Position numbers and translations under genes: made by a program. Shown here piece after piece: positions 23,737 through 32,519 of a DNA stretch of 64,000 nt. Within the stretch, counting starts at the first letter, position 1; each line of letters opens with the position of its first letter. A model generated the notes under the pieces. It saw only the letters and a program-made list of their open reading frames with translations. It ran no database searches and was not told the origin of the DNA. The stretch lies in contig NZ_FNDJ01000011.1 in NCBI RefSeq assembly GCF_900099965.1, positions 1-64,000 on the forward strand. Direction: 5' to 3'. This stretch comes from Nonomuraea jiangxiensis (GTDB taxonomy: Bacteria > Actinomycetota > Actinomycetes > Streptosporangiales > Streptosporangiaceae).

Positions 23737-26119
23737 CGCTCTCCACCTCCTCCACCGCTTCTGTCTGGCGGTTGTTCGGGTCAGGTGTGAGGTGGCTCTT
23801 TTCGCCCGGGCGGCTGTTGGTGTCGGAGGGGAGGTGGCCGACTTCTGCCGGGCTGCTGTCCGTGTTGGGTGTGATGTGGGCGTCTTCTGTCGGGTGGTTG
23901 TTTGGGTCGGGTGTGGGGTGGCTCGCCTCGTCCGGGCGGCTGTCCATGCGGGAGGGGTGGTGGTCGTCTTCTGCGGGGCGGGTGTTCGTGTTGGGTGTGA
24001 TGTGGGCGTCTTCTGTCGGGTGGTTGTTCGGGTCGGGTGTGGGGTGGCTCGCCTCGTCCGGGCGGCTGTCCATGCGGGAGGGGAGGTGGCCGTCTTCTGC
24101 CAGGCTGCTGTTCGGGTCGGGCGGGAGGCGGCTCTCTTTGTCCTGGTGGCTGTCCGTGTGGGAGGGGTGGTCGCTGTCTTCCGTCGGGCGGGTGTTCGGG
24201 TTGGGGGCGACGTGGTTCTTTTCGTCCGGGCGGTTGTTCGGGTTGGGGGTGACGGGGTCGGCTTTCGTCGCTGTGTTCTTTGTTGTCGGGTTGCGGGGGT
24301 GCCAGCAGGCGTAGTGGTGGCCGTCTTGGATGAGGGGTGGGGACTCGATGGTGCATCGGTCCTGGGCGTAAGGGCAGCGGGGCTGGAATGCGCATCCCGT
24401 CGGCAGGTCCGTCAGGTCCGGGGGCCGGCCGGGGATGACGCGTAGCCGGTGATGCACGGGATCCGTCAGTCGCGGCGCCGCCTGTAGCAACGCCTCCGTG
24501 TACGGCATCCGCGCCCGCGCGAACACCTCACCGGCAGGCCCCCGCTCCACCACCTTCCCGGCGTACATCACGATCACCTCGTCCGCCCACCGCGCCACCA
24601 CGGACAGGTCGTGGCTGACCAGTACCACCGCCATGTCCCGTTCCTCCCGCAGCCGGTGGAGCAGGCGCAGCACCTGATCCTGGATCGTCACGTCGAGCGC
24701 GGTCGTCGGCTCGTCGGCGAACAGCACGTCGGGCCCGCATGAGAGCGCCATCGCGATCGTCACCCGCTGCCGCATCCCGCCCGAGAGCTGGTGCGGATAG
24801 CGGCGCAGCATGCGCTCCGGGTCGGGGATGCCCACCGAGGCCAGCAGGCGCACCGCCTCGGAACGCGCCTGCCGGCGTCCCATTCCCAGGTGTACCCGCA
24901 GCGGCTCGGTCACCTGTGTGCCGATCGTGCGCACGGGGTTCAGGGCGGTCATCGGGTCCTGGAACACGGTCCCGAGCCGGGGCCCGAGGACCGAGCGCAT
25001 CTCGGCGGGGCCGAAGGTGGTCAGGTCGTCGCCGGTGAGGTAGACGTTCCCGGAACGGACGGAGTTGCCCGGTAGCAGGCCCAGGATCGAGCGGATCAGC
25101 ATGGACTTGCCGGACCCCGACTCGCCCACGATGGCCAGGGTCTTCCCGCGTTCCAGGGTGAAGGAGACCCCGTCCACGGCCTTGACCACGCCGCGCGGGG
25201 TGACGAAGTGCGTACGGAGGTCCTCGACCTGCAGCAGGCAGTCCCGGACCGGGTGGGGCGGGTCCACATCGACGGGTGCGGGGGCCGCCTGGCGTACCGG
25301 CTCCAGGCCGCTCTCCCGCACGTCCGTCAGGGATCGGAGCCGGTCGCCCACCAGGTTGAACGACAGCACCGTGAGGAACATGACCAGGGAGGGCGCCAGC
25401 ACCACGTGCGGCGCGGTCTCCATGAGCGTGCGCCCCTCGTTGATCATCCCGCCCCAGGTGGGCGTGGGCGCCTGCACGGACAGCCCGAGGAAGGCGAGGC
25501 TGCCCTCGGCCACCACGATCACGGCCATGCCGATGAACGCGTACGACGCCGCCGGCACCGCCACGTTCGGCACGATCTCCCGCCACAGGATCCGCCGGTC
25601 CCGGGTGCCGAGCACGCGGGCGGCCAGGACGAACTCGCGTTCGGCGTAGGTGAGGGTGGCGCCGCGGATGAGCCGGGTCCAGGAGGGCACGCCCAGCACG
25701 CCGAGCACGATGAGCACGTTACGCAGGTTCGCTCCGGCGAAGGCCACCACGGCCAGCGCGAACACGAGCGCCGGGAAGGCCTGGGCCACGTCGTTGACCG
25801 CCATGATGACCGCGTCCGTGGCGCGCCGCCGGTAACCGGCCAGGATGCCGAGCGGGGCGCCGATGCCCAGGCCCAGCAGTACGGCGCCGATGCCCACGCC
25901 GAGCGAGACGCGGGCGCCGTACACGATCCTGCTGAGCATGTCGCGGCCGAGGCCGTCGGTGCCGAGGGGATGCGCGCCGCTCGGCCCGGACCGCGGCGGG
26001 CCCGCCAGCGTCTCGTCGTAGCGGGGGAACGGCAGCAGGTCCGCCAGCAGGGCGGCGAGGAGTACGACGCCGATCCAGGCGACCGCGGCCCAGAAGCCGA
26101 AGCCCAGCCGCCTACGCAC
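23726..26119 (-). CDS. Fused peptide ABC permease (DppC-like) and ATPase (DppD-like) with repeat tail
   Basis: One chain of about 797 residues joins three parts. Residues 1-270 are a DppC-type permease (GAHPLGTDGLGRDMLSRIVYG, EAA-like loop EREFVLAARVLGTRDRRILW, GSLAFLGLSVQAPTPTWGGMI). Residues about 290-600 are an ATPase (Walker A AIVGESGSGKSM, Q-loop VFQDPMTALNP, signature SGGMRQRVTIAMAL, Walker B LFADEPTTALD, H-loop VSHDLSVV, Cys-rich GCAFQPRCPYAQDRC). From about residue 626 there is a hydrophilic tail of eleven and a half 14-residue repeats. Permease-ATPase fusions are known in this importer class, but the repeat tail is not a normal part. I prefer GTG 26119, which overlaps the DppB-like stop by eight bases. 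The longer frame from 26176 would read into the DppB gene. Confidence 0.88.
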   Translation of the reverse strand: MRRRLGFGFWAAVAWIGVVLLAALLADLLPFPRYDETLAGPPRSGPSGAHPLGTDGLGRDMLSRIVYGARVSLGVGIGAVLLGLGIGAPLGILAGYRRRATDAVIMAVNDVAQAFPALVFALAVVAFAGANLRNVLIVLGVLGVPSWTRLIRGATLTYAEREFVLAARVLGTRDRRILWREIVPNVAVPAASYAFIGMAVIVVAEGSLAFLGLSVQAPTPTWGGMINEGRTLMETAPHVVLAPSLVMFLTVLSFNLVGDRLRSLTDVRESGLEPVRQAAPAPVDVDPPHPVRDCLLQVEDLRTHFVTPRGVVKAVDGVSFTLERGKTLAIVGESGSGKSMLIRSILGLLPGNSVRSGNVYLTGDDLTTFGPAEMRSVLGPRLGTVFQDPMTALNPVRTIGTQVTEPLRVHLGMGRRQARSEAVRLLASVGIPDPERMLRRYPHQLSGGMRQRVTIAMALSCGPDVLFADEPTTALDVTIQDQVLRLLHRLREERDMAVVLVSHDLSVVARWADEVIVMYAGKVVERGPAGEVFARARMPYTEALLQAAPRLTDPVHHRLRVIPGRPPDLTDLPTGCAFQPRCPYAQDRCTIESPPLIQDGHHYACWHPRNPTTKNTATKADPVTPNPNNRPDEKNHVAPNPNTRPTEDSDHPSHTDSHQDKESRLPPDPNSSLAEDGHLPSRMDSRPDEASHPTPDPNNHPTEDAHITPNTNTRPAEDDHHPSRMDSRPDEASHPTPDPNNHPTEDAHITPNTDSSPAEVGHLPSDTNSRPGEKSHLTPDPNNRQTEAVEEVESGGR
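23759..24244 (-). repeat. 42-bp tandem repeats in the tail of the fused transporter gene
   Basis: Eleven full units and one partial unit of 42 bp encode 14-residue repeats with consensus (D/N)PN(N/S)RPxEDxHxxP. Examples are NPNNRPDEKNHVAP, DPNNHPTEDAHITP and RMDSRPDEASHPTP. The latter two occur twice, exactly 126 bp apart, which shows a recent three-unit duplication. All units stay in frame. Confidence 0.9.
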
Positions 26120-27050
26120 GACGGATCCGGGGATCGACGGCGGCGTACACGAGGTCCACCGCGAAGTTGACCGCAACGTAGCCGACCGAGATCAGCACGA
26201 CGCCTCCCTGAACCGTCAGGTAGTCGCGGGAGAAGATGGAGTCCACGATGAGCCGCCCGACGCCGGGCAGGCCGAAGAGGGTCTCGATGATGACGGTGCC
26301 GCCGATGAGGGCGCCCAGGTTCAGCCCCACGGCGGTGACCAGCGTGATCGCGGACGGCCGGAGCGCGTGCCGCCACAGGATGCGGCGCGGCGACAGCCCC
26401 AGGGCGCGCGCCAGCGTGATGTAGTCCTCCTGCAGCGTCGCGATCAGGTCGGTACGCAGCAGCCGCGCGTAGACGGCCAGTTGCCCGCAGCCGAGCGTGA
26501 CCGCGGGCAGGATGACCGAGGTGAGGTTCCAGCCCAGGTCGAGCGTGATGGGCGTCCAGCCGGTGGCCGGCACCACCTGCCAGGTGACGGCGAAGACCAG
26601 GATCAGTACCACGCCCAGCACGAAGACCGGCGTGGACAGCAGCGCGAAGCTGAGCGCGGTGAGCACCTGGTCCAGGGCCCGGCCCGCGCGCCGGGCGGCG
26701 GCCACGCCCACCGGGACGGCCAGGCCGAGCGCGATCAGCTGCGCGACCACCAGCAGCTCCAGCGTGACGGGCAGCCGCTCGGCCAGCTCGGCGGCCACCG
26801 GCATCCGGGTGATGTAGGACTCGCCGAAGTCGCCGGTGGCGAGCCCACCGAGCCAGTCGAGATAGCGCACCAGCAGTGGCTGGTCGAGCCCGAGCTGCGC
26901 GCGGAGCTGCGCGCGGGCCTCCTCCGTCGCCGACAGGCCCAGGATCTGCGTGACCGGGTCGCCGGGCAGCAGGTTGAGCAGCGCGTACGACAAGAAGGTG
27001 ACCACGAGCAGCACCACCAGGAGCCGGACCAGCCGGTGGACGATGATCAC
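26112..27050 (-). CDS. Peptide-type ABC importer permease (DppB-like)
   Basis: The 312-residue inner-membrane protein has six predicted spans. It starts with LVRLLVVLLVVTFLSYALLNLLPGDP, a hallmark of DppB/OppB proteins, then GLDQPLLVRYLDWL and GDFGESY. The EAA loop is DYITLARALGLSPRRILWRHAL, and near the end is IETLFGLPGVGRLIVDSIFSRDY. It pairs with the permease half of the fused protein encoded next. The GTG start overlaps the binding-protein stop by four bases (GTGA), and the stop overlaps the next start. Confidence 0.95.
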   Translation of the reverse strand: MIIVHRLVRLLVVLLVVTFLSYALLNLLPGDPVTQILGLSATEEARAQLRAQLGLDQPLLVRYLDWLGGLATGDFGESYITRMPVAAELAERLPVTLELLVVAQLIALGLAVPVGVAAARRAGRALDQVLTALSFALLSTPVFVLGVVLILVFAVTWQVVPATGWTPITLDLGWNLTSVILPAVTLGCGQLAVYARLLRTDLIATLQEDYITLARALGLSPRRILWRHALRPSAITLVTAVGLNLGALIGGTVIIETLFGLPGVGRLIVDSIFSRDYLTVQGGVVLISVGYVAVNFAVDLVYAAVDPRIRRA

Positions 27051-28681
27051 CGTTCGGAGAGCCAGAGCTGGCCGAACGGGTGGTACGGGATGGGCGACCC
27101 GGTCAACGGCAGCCCCTTCGCACCGTCGGGCAGCACGTGCTCGCCGATGCCGCGTACCTTCGTCCTGGCCACGATGGCCCCGGTGTTGAGGTGGTCGATG
27201 AACACGTACGGCACCTGGTCGCGCAGCCGCTCCTGCACGGTGGCGTAGGCCCGCTTGCGCGCGGCCTCGTCCGGGTTCATCCGGCCGACGTCCAGCGCGT
27301 CGCTCAGCTGCTTGTCCTTGAGCCGGGAGAAGTTGAGCGAGATCTGGCCGACGGGCTTGGCGTAGCCCTGGTGCATCCAGATGTACTCACCGTCCGGGTC
27401 CTGGGAGGAGAACTGCGTCCACACGGTGACCGAGAAGGCGCCCGTGACGGCCCGGTTGATCAGGTCGGCCTGGTCGGCCTGCTTGATCGACGCCTCGATG
27501 CCGGCCTTGCGCCACATGTCCTGGGCCAGCTCGACGCCCTGCATGGTGTTCGGGTCGGGGGTGGAGATCAGCTCGAAGCGGATCGGACCCTTCTCCGCTT
27601 CCACCTCCTTGACCAGGGCGGCGGCCTTGGCCGGGTCGTAGTCGGGGTAGCCGCCGGGGGAGTACCACTCGGAGTCCTTGGACCACGGCCCGTCGGCGGG
27701 CTCCGTCAGGCCGCCGCGCAGGGTCGAGATGACGGCCTTACGGTCGATGGCATGGGCCAGGGCCCGGCGTACGCGTACGTCGTCGAGCGGGGCCACGGCG
27801 GTGTTGAGCAGGAAGAAGTATTCGGACACCGCCATGCCCTGGGCCCGGTGCACGGTGTAGGCGTCCTTGAGCGCGCCGAACTTGGTCAGGTCCTCGTCGC
27901 GGGAGGTCCCCATGGCGTCGATGCCGCCGGCCTCCAGCGTCTGGGCGCGCGTCTGGCTGTCGGGCAGGATCCTGAATTCGATCTCGTCCAGGTACGGCAG
28001 GCCCTGCCGCCAGTACCGCGGGTTCCGGGTGACGACCATGCGGTTGTCCGGGACGTACTCCTTGAAGATGAACGGGCCGGTGCCCACCGGCTTGAGGCTG
28101 GCCGCCTTGGGGTCGGCCAGCGAGGCGGGCGGCACCACCATGCCGATCTGCGCCGCCAGGTAGTAGGGGAAGGCCACCCACGGCTGGTTCAGCTTCACCG
28201 TGACCGTCATCGGGTCGGCCAGCTCGAACGACTTGACCGGCACGAACACGGCCGCGTTCAGCGGCGAGGCCTTCTGCGCGTCGAGGTTGGCCTTGACGAT
28301 GTCACCGGTGAGGGAGATGCCGTCGGAGAACGAGACGCCCGACCTGACCTTGATCGCCCATTCGTCGTACTTGTCGTTGGGGGTGAGCGACTCGGCGAGG
28401 TACGGTTTCCAGTCGCCATTGGCGTCCACGCTCACCAGCGGCTCGATGATGGCGCCCGTCATGCTGTAACTCTGCGCCGCGAACTGGTCGGTGACCGGGT
28501 TGAAGCCGTTGGCGTCCGCGCTCAGCCCGTACACGAGGCGCCCGCCCTGGGTGGGGCCTGTCGGCGGCGCGCCGGACTGTGGTCCCGCGACCGGCCGCTG
28601 GCCGCTGCACGCCAGCACCCCGGCCGTGGCCAGCGCCAGGGCGAGCAGCAGCCGCGTGGTCGGCGTCATCCAGCGTTTCAT
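27047..28681 (-). CDS. Family 5 ABC substrate-binding lipoprotein
   Basis: The 544-residue binding protein has a lipoprotein signal: MKRWMTPTTRLLLALALATA with lipobox VLAC. SBP_bac_5 features are GGRLVYGLSADANGFNPVTD, IIEPLVSVDANGDWKPYLAESL, VKVRSGVSFSDG-like KVRSGVSFSDG, LKPVGTGPFIFKEY, RNPRYWRQGLPYLDEIEF, DVRVRRALAHAIDRKAV and a C-terminal tryptophan-rich HPFGQLWL. It captures peptides or other ligands for the DppB-DppC/D-DppF type importer. The ligand cannot be told from sequence. It is the first gene of the operon, preceded by the palindromic operator at 28716-28741. Confidence 0.95.
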   Translation of the reverse strand: MKRWMTPTTRLLLALALATAGVLACSGQRPVAGPQSGAPPTGPTQGGRLVYGLSADANGFNPVTDQFAAQSYSMTGAIIEPLVSVDANGDWKPYLAESLTPNDKYDEWAIKVRSGVSFSDGISLTGDIVKANLDAQKASPLNAAVFVPVKSFELADPMTVTVKLNQPWVAFPYYLAAQIGMVVPPASLADPKAASLKPVGTGPFIFKEYVPDNRMVVTRNPRYWRQGLPYLDEIEFRILPDSQTRAQTLEAGGIDAMGTSRDEDLTKFGALKDAYTVHRAQGMAVSEYFFLLNTAVAPLDDVRVRRALAHAIDRKAVISTLRGGLTEPADGPWSKDSEWYSPGGYPDYDPAKAAALVKEVEAEKGPIRFELISTPDPNTMQGVELAQDMWRKAGIEASIKQADQADLINRAVTGAFSVTVWTQFSSQDPDGEYIWMHQGYAKPVGQISLNFSRLKDKQLSDALDVGRMNPDEAARKRAYATVQERLRDQVPYVFIDHLNTGAIVARTKVRGIGEHVLPDGAKGLPLTGSPIPYHPFGQLWLSER

Positions 28682-28715
28682 CCACGCCTCCTCCCGGTTC
28701 GTCCCCCGAGAGCAA

Positions 28716-28741
28716 TTTCACCGATAGTACTATCGGTGAAA
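28716..28741. promoter_or_regulatory. 26-bp perfect palindrome, probable TetR operator
   Basis: The half-site TTTCACCGATAGT is followed at once by its exact reverse complement. It lies between the divergent binding-protein gene and TetR gene, 35 bp and 29 bp from their start codons. Such a perfect site between a TetR gene and a transport operon is the expected operator for both units. Confidence 0.85.
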
Positions 28742-28769
28742 ACTCGCACAAGTACCTGAGGGAAAAGCC

Positions 28770-29594
28770 GTGACGGACACGCCGCTCACCAGGAGCCAGG
28801 CCAAGGATCAGACCAGGCGCAGGCTGATCCGCGCCGCCCTGGCCATCCTCGACCGGGAGGGCGAGGCGGGGCTGACCACGACCAAGGTGGCCAAGGCGGC
28901 GGGCATCGCGCAGTCGAGCTTCTACGTGCACTTCAAGGACCGCCAGACGCTGCTCCGGGTGCTCGCGGAGGAGGGCGGCGAGCGGCTGCGCCGTTCGATG
29001 CGCGAGGCGCGGCGCAAGGCCAGGGAGGCCCCCGGCGACCTCGAACGCCACCGCGACACCTTCCGCATCCCGCTGGAGGCCATCTGCCGCCATCCCGAGC
29101 TGCTGCGCATCCAGCTGCGCGCCCGGCACGACCCGGCGTCCTCGCTGCGCGACTTCGCCCGGCAGACGGCCGCGGCCTACCGCGAGCACCATGCCGCCGA
29201 CCTGGCCGCGCTCGGCTACACCGCCGACAACGAGCACGACCGGCGCCGGCTGGAGATGATCGCCGAGGGGATCGACGCGGCGACCAACGCCCTGGCCATG
29301 GGGCACATCGAGGGCCGCTATCCCGACCTGGACGAGTGCGCCGACATCCTGACCGCGCTGTCGAGGGGCGCGCTCCGGCTGCTCAGATCCACCTCGGGCG
29401 GTGAAACAGCGTCAGGAGGCGGGGCGGCGCAGGGAGGTGAAGGCCCAGGACATGCGGGGCTCGACCGCCCAGTGGAAGAGCCGGCGCACCGGCGGCGTGC
29501 ACAGGAGAGTGGCGGCCACCAGGCCGACGACGGTGGACAGGAACAGGTTCAGCTCCAGCCACTCGGCGAGCTTGACGACGAAGCCGTGGAGTAG
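28770..29594 (+). CDS. TetR-family regulator with antisense-overlapping C-terminal extension
   Basis: The protein has 274 residues. Residues 13-60 hold the TetR HTH: QTRRRLIRAALAILDREGEA, then TTTKVAKAAGIAQSSFYVHF, then KDRQTLLRVLAEEG. The helical ligand domain runs to about residue 212 (ADILTALSRGALRLLRS). The remaining 62 residues (from SGGETASGGGAAQ) are low-complexity and are read entirely antisense to the 3' end of the convergent acyltransferase gene. TetR proteins usually end near 200-220 residues, so a lost stop codon is likely. The adjacent 26-bp palindrome suggests autoregulation and control of the peptide importer. The start is GTG with GAGGG upstream. Confidence 0.88.
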   Translation: MTDTPLTRSQAKDQTRRRLIRAALAILDREGEAGLTTTKVAKAAGIAQSSFYVHFKDRQTLLRVLAEEGGERLRRSMREARRKAREAPGDLERHRDTFRIPLEAICRHPELLRIQLRARHDPASSLRDFARQTAAAYREHHAADLAALGYTADNEHDRRRLEMIAEGIDAATNALAMGHIEGRYPDLDECADILTALSRGALRLLRSTSGGETASGGGAAQGGEGPGHAGLDRPVEEPAHRRRAQESGGHQADDGGQEQVQLQPLGELDDEAVE

Positions 29595-30500
29595 GTAGGC
29601 GTACATCGTGGCCGCGCCCAGTCCACTGAACCACGTGCGCCGGGCCGGCGTGATCGCCAGGAACGCCGCCAGCAGCACCGCCCCCGCGACCAGCAGCCCG
29701 AGCCTGATCGCGGTGCCGGTGAGATCGTCCACGCCGATCTGCGCGTTGGAGTGCCGCCAGCGGATCCACTCCGCCGGCACGGAATCGTGCACGAGCAGCG
29801 CCACCGCCAGCCCGATGCCGAGCGTGCAGGCCCCGGCCAGCCGCATGTACGGCCGGCGCAGCAGCGCGAAATGCTCCGGCCGCAGCATCAGCCCCAGCAC
29901 GTAGAACGGCAGCAGGCCGAAGGTCCGGTTCATGGACAGCTCGTCGGGCAGCGCGCTCATCCCGGTCAGCAGCGACAACCCCACCGCCACCAGCAGCGGC
30001 CACCTAAGCTGCTGCCACACCGGCGTCGACAGCCGCCACAGGAACAGCGACAGCAGGAACCAGGTCAGGAAGTACGGCTCCAGGATCGTCAGCTTGAACT
30101 TCCCGTACAGGATCAGCGACGGCAGCGAGTACGCCGTCTCGAAGATCAGGTACGGCACCGCCAGCGTGGAGATGAGCTTGCGCGCCTTGCCCGCCCCGAA
30201 CGTGAAGTTCCGCGACAGATAGCCACTGAGCAGGATGAACAGCGGCATGTGGAACAGATAGACGAAGAAGTAGAGCGCGTGCACCAGGACCGCGTCCCGG
30301 TGCGGCTCGACGAGGTGACCGGTGACCACCAGCAGGATGGCCAGGTATTTGGCGTTGTCGAAGAACGGGTCCCTGGCGGTCTTGGCGAAGGACTTGGTGA
30401 CGACGGGTTTGGCGGTGACGGGTGCGCTCACAAGCCTGCCGTCGCCGTCGCCCGTGGGCCTGCCGCCGGGTCCGCTGGTCGTGTTGCTGCGCTCGGTCAC
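29412..30500 (-). CDS. Acyltransferase family 3 membrane protein
   Basis: The 362-residue protein has about ten membrane spans and the Acyl_transf_3 pattern: RDPFFDNAKYLAILLVVTGHL (catalytic His in the first span), VYLFHMPLFILLSGYLSRNF, RKLISTLAVPYLIFETAY, LEPYFLTWFLLSLFLWRL, LPFYVLGLMLRPEH and MYAYLLHGFVVKL. Members transfer acetyl or other acyl groups to cell-surface glycans or small molecules. The acceptor is unknown. The N-terminal 40 residues are polar and cytoplasmic. The gene ends inside the TetR reading frame on the opposite strand (overlap 29412-29594). Confidence 0.9.
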   Translation of the reverse strand: MTERSNTTSGPGGRPTGDGDGRLVSAPVTAKPVVTKSFAKTARDPFFDNAKYLAILLVVTGHLVEPHRDAVLVHALYFFVYLFHMPLFILLSGYLSRNFTFGAGKARKLISTLAVPYLIFETAYSLPSLILYGKFKLTILEPYFLTWFLLSLFLWRLSTPVWQQLRWPLLVAVGLSLLTGMSALPDELSMNRTFGLLPFYVLGLMLRPEHFALLRRPYMRLAGACTLGIGLAVALLVHDSVPAEWIRWRHSNAQIGVDDLTGTAIRLGLLVAGAVLLAAFLAITPARRTWFSGLGAATMYAYLLHGFVVKLAEWLELNLFLSTVVGLVAATLLCTPPVRRLFHWAVEPRMSWAFTSLRRPAS

Positions 30501-30587
30501 AGATCACGAACTTTAGCCAACGACCCGGTAACCGCCAGGAAACGCAGAGTTAGGGATTACCGAAGGGTAGGTGTCGCCCGCCGGACG

Positions 30588-32519
30588 TTACTGAAGGTCG
30601 GCTGGCAACTCCCGCACCTCGGCGGCCAGGGCGGCGGCCGACGCCGCGTCCAGCCGGCCGTCCGCGACGACCGTGACGACCCGCCTGGTCAGGGTGTCCT
30701 CCAGGACCAGCGGGCGGTCCCAGGCCAGTGCCTGGCCCACGCCCGGATATTCCGCCACCCGGACGAACCAGGGGTCACCGGCCGTCTGGACGAACACGAG
30801 CGTCCAGTCCCGCCCGTCCGGCGCGGTGCCCGACAGGGCCACCCACGGGTCGCGGCTGCCGTGCACGGCCGCCTCGTCTCCCGGCAGGGTCGTCCTGGCG
30901 GTGGAGGCGCCCGGGGCGCGCCAGAAGAAGCCGCCGTAGCCCGCGCCCGCCCGGCCCTTGGTGGCCGAGCTGTGGATCTCCAGCGGAGCCCCGGTGTGGT
31001 TGGTCAGCGTGAACGTGAGGTCGAGCGCCCAGGCATGCCCGAGGGGCCGCGCGGTCACCGTCCGCACCTCGCGCGCCACCAGCCGGCCGTCAGGCCCGAT
31101 CCACTCCAGGTGCTCGGTGAAGCCGTCGTCGCCGAGCCGGGGGAAGTCCAGGTGCCGCTGCGTGCCGTGGTCGTCCAGCCAGGTCGGCCCCCGGTCCCTG
31201 ACGTAGGTGCGGCCGCCCCAGAAGTTCACCCCGCCCAGGTCGGCGATCGCCACGCCGGCGCCGAGGTGGTGGACGTGGTCCGCGGGCCGGAACTCGGTGA
31301 CCTCGACGCCGCCGAGCGTACGCACCGGGTGCAGGTAGGGCCGGGGCGCGTCGGTCGCCGGCAGGCCGGGCCGCCACTCGTAGGAGGCCACCGGCCGCTC
31401 CGCGACCAGCAGCTCCACCCGCGTCCACGGCGGATCCAGCTCGGAGTACAGGGCCAGCTCCCGCGCGCTGCGGTCGGTCAGGTCGGCGATGCCGGGCAGG
31501 AAGCGGTATTCGACCTGGCCCGCCTCGTTCCGCTGGACGATCTGGTGCCGCTCGGGGATCGGCAGCGGCTCGGGGGACAGCCGCACCGCGTCCAGGACCT
31601 GAGTGAACGTCTCCGTACGGGAGAGCGGCACCAGCAGGTCGGCCCCGGTGCGTACGTGGTCGATGAGGTTCTCCAGCAGGTCGGTGCGCTCGTGGACGGT
31701 GGTCGTGACCGAGCCGTCCGGCAGCTCGACCCGCAGCCGGTCCTCGGTGTAGACCAGCGTGGCCACGCCCGCGTCGCCGTGTACGACCAGGTACGGCTCG
31801 TGCCGCTCGGGGGCGCACAGCGTCACCGCGATCGTGATCACGAACCCGTCGTCCATCCGGATCCGCACGCACGACGTGTCGTCCGCCTCGATCGGGTGGG
31901 CCCGGTAGAGCTCGGTCTCGATGCCCGCGATCGGCCCGTCCACCAGCGCCAGCGCGGACGCCACGGCGTGCGCGAACGGGTTGGTCAGGGCCCCGTCCAC
32001 GACGTCGACGCCGTTCAGGCGGCGTTTGCCCGCCCAGGCGGAGCGGGTGAAGTAGGACGAATGGCGTTCCCAGGCCCCGGCGCCGCCGATGCCGTGGACC
32101 TGACCCAGAGTGCCGCCCGCGATCAGCTCGCGCAGCGCAGGGATCGCCGTCGAGCCGAGCGACTGGAACCCGACCTGGCAGGCCAGCCCGGTCTCGGCCA
32201 CCACCGCGGCGATCCGCCGATGCGCCTCCCGACCGGCCGCCGGGGGCTTCTCCAGCAGCACGTGCGACCCGCCGCGCAGCGCGGTCACCGCCAGGTCGGC
32301 GTGCGTCTGGATGGGCGTGCAGATCACGGTGATCTCGGCGCCGGTCTTCGCGAGCAGCTCGCCCAGATCGGGCGACTGCAGTGGCTCCACGAAATCGACC
32401 TCCACCGGCCGCACGTCGCAGATCCCGGCCAGCTCGATCACACCCCGCTCGGCCAGCCGGCGCAGGTTGCGCAGGTGGTGCCGGCCGTGGCCGTTGGCCC
32501 CGGCGAGAACGACCTTCAT
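30588..32519 (-). CDS. Gfo/Idh/MocA oxidoreductase fused to a PmoA-like (DUF6807) domain
   Basis: The protein has about 643 residues. Residues 1-335 are a Gfo/Idh/MocA oxidoreductase: NAD-binding VVLAGANGHGRHHLRNL, VICTPIQTHADLAVTAL, the EKP motif in VLLEKPPAAGREAH and the catalytic-domain segment NGVDVVDGALTNPFAHAV. From about residue 345 comes a PmoA/DUF6807 domain: PRPYLHPVRTLGGVEVTEF, PADHVHHLGAGVAIADLGGV, NFWGGRTY and GYGGFFWRAPG. The two families usually occur as neighbouring genes for glycoside catabolism. Here they are one chain. ATG 32519 overlaps the enolase-superfamily stop (TGATG). It is the last gene of a four-gene coupled operon. Confidence 0.88.
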   Translation of the reverse strand: MKVVLAGANGHGRHHLRNLRRLAERGVIELAGICDVRPVEVDFVEPLQSPDLGELLAKTGAEITVICTPIQTHADLAVTALRGGSHVLLEKPPAAGREAHRRIAAVVAETGLACQVGFQSLGSTAIPALRELIAGGTLGQVHGIGGAGAWERHSSYFTRSAWAGKRRLNGVDVVDGALTNPFAHAVASALALVDGPIAGIETELYRAHPIEADDTSCVRIRMDDGFVITIAVTLCAPERHEPYLVVHGDAGVATLVYTEDRLRVELPDGSVTTTVHERTDLLENLIDHVRTGADLLVPLSRTETFTQVLDAVRLSPEPLPIPERHQIVQRNEAGQVEYRFLPGIADLTDRSARELALYSELDPPWTRVELLVAERPVASYEWRPGLPATDAPRPYLHPVRTLGGVEVTEFRPADHVHHLGAGVAIADLGGVNFWGGRTYVRDRGPTWLDDHGTQRHLDFPRLGDDGFTEHLEWIGPDGRLVAREVRTVTARPLGHAWALDLTFTLTNHTGAPLEIHSSATKGRAGAGYGGFFWRAPGASTARTTLPGDEAAVHGSRDPWVALSGTAPDGRDWTLVFVQTAGDPWFVRVAEYPGVGQALAWDRPLVLEDTLTRRVVTVVADGRLDAASAAALAAEVRELPADLQ

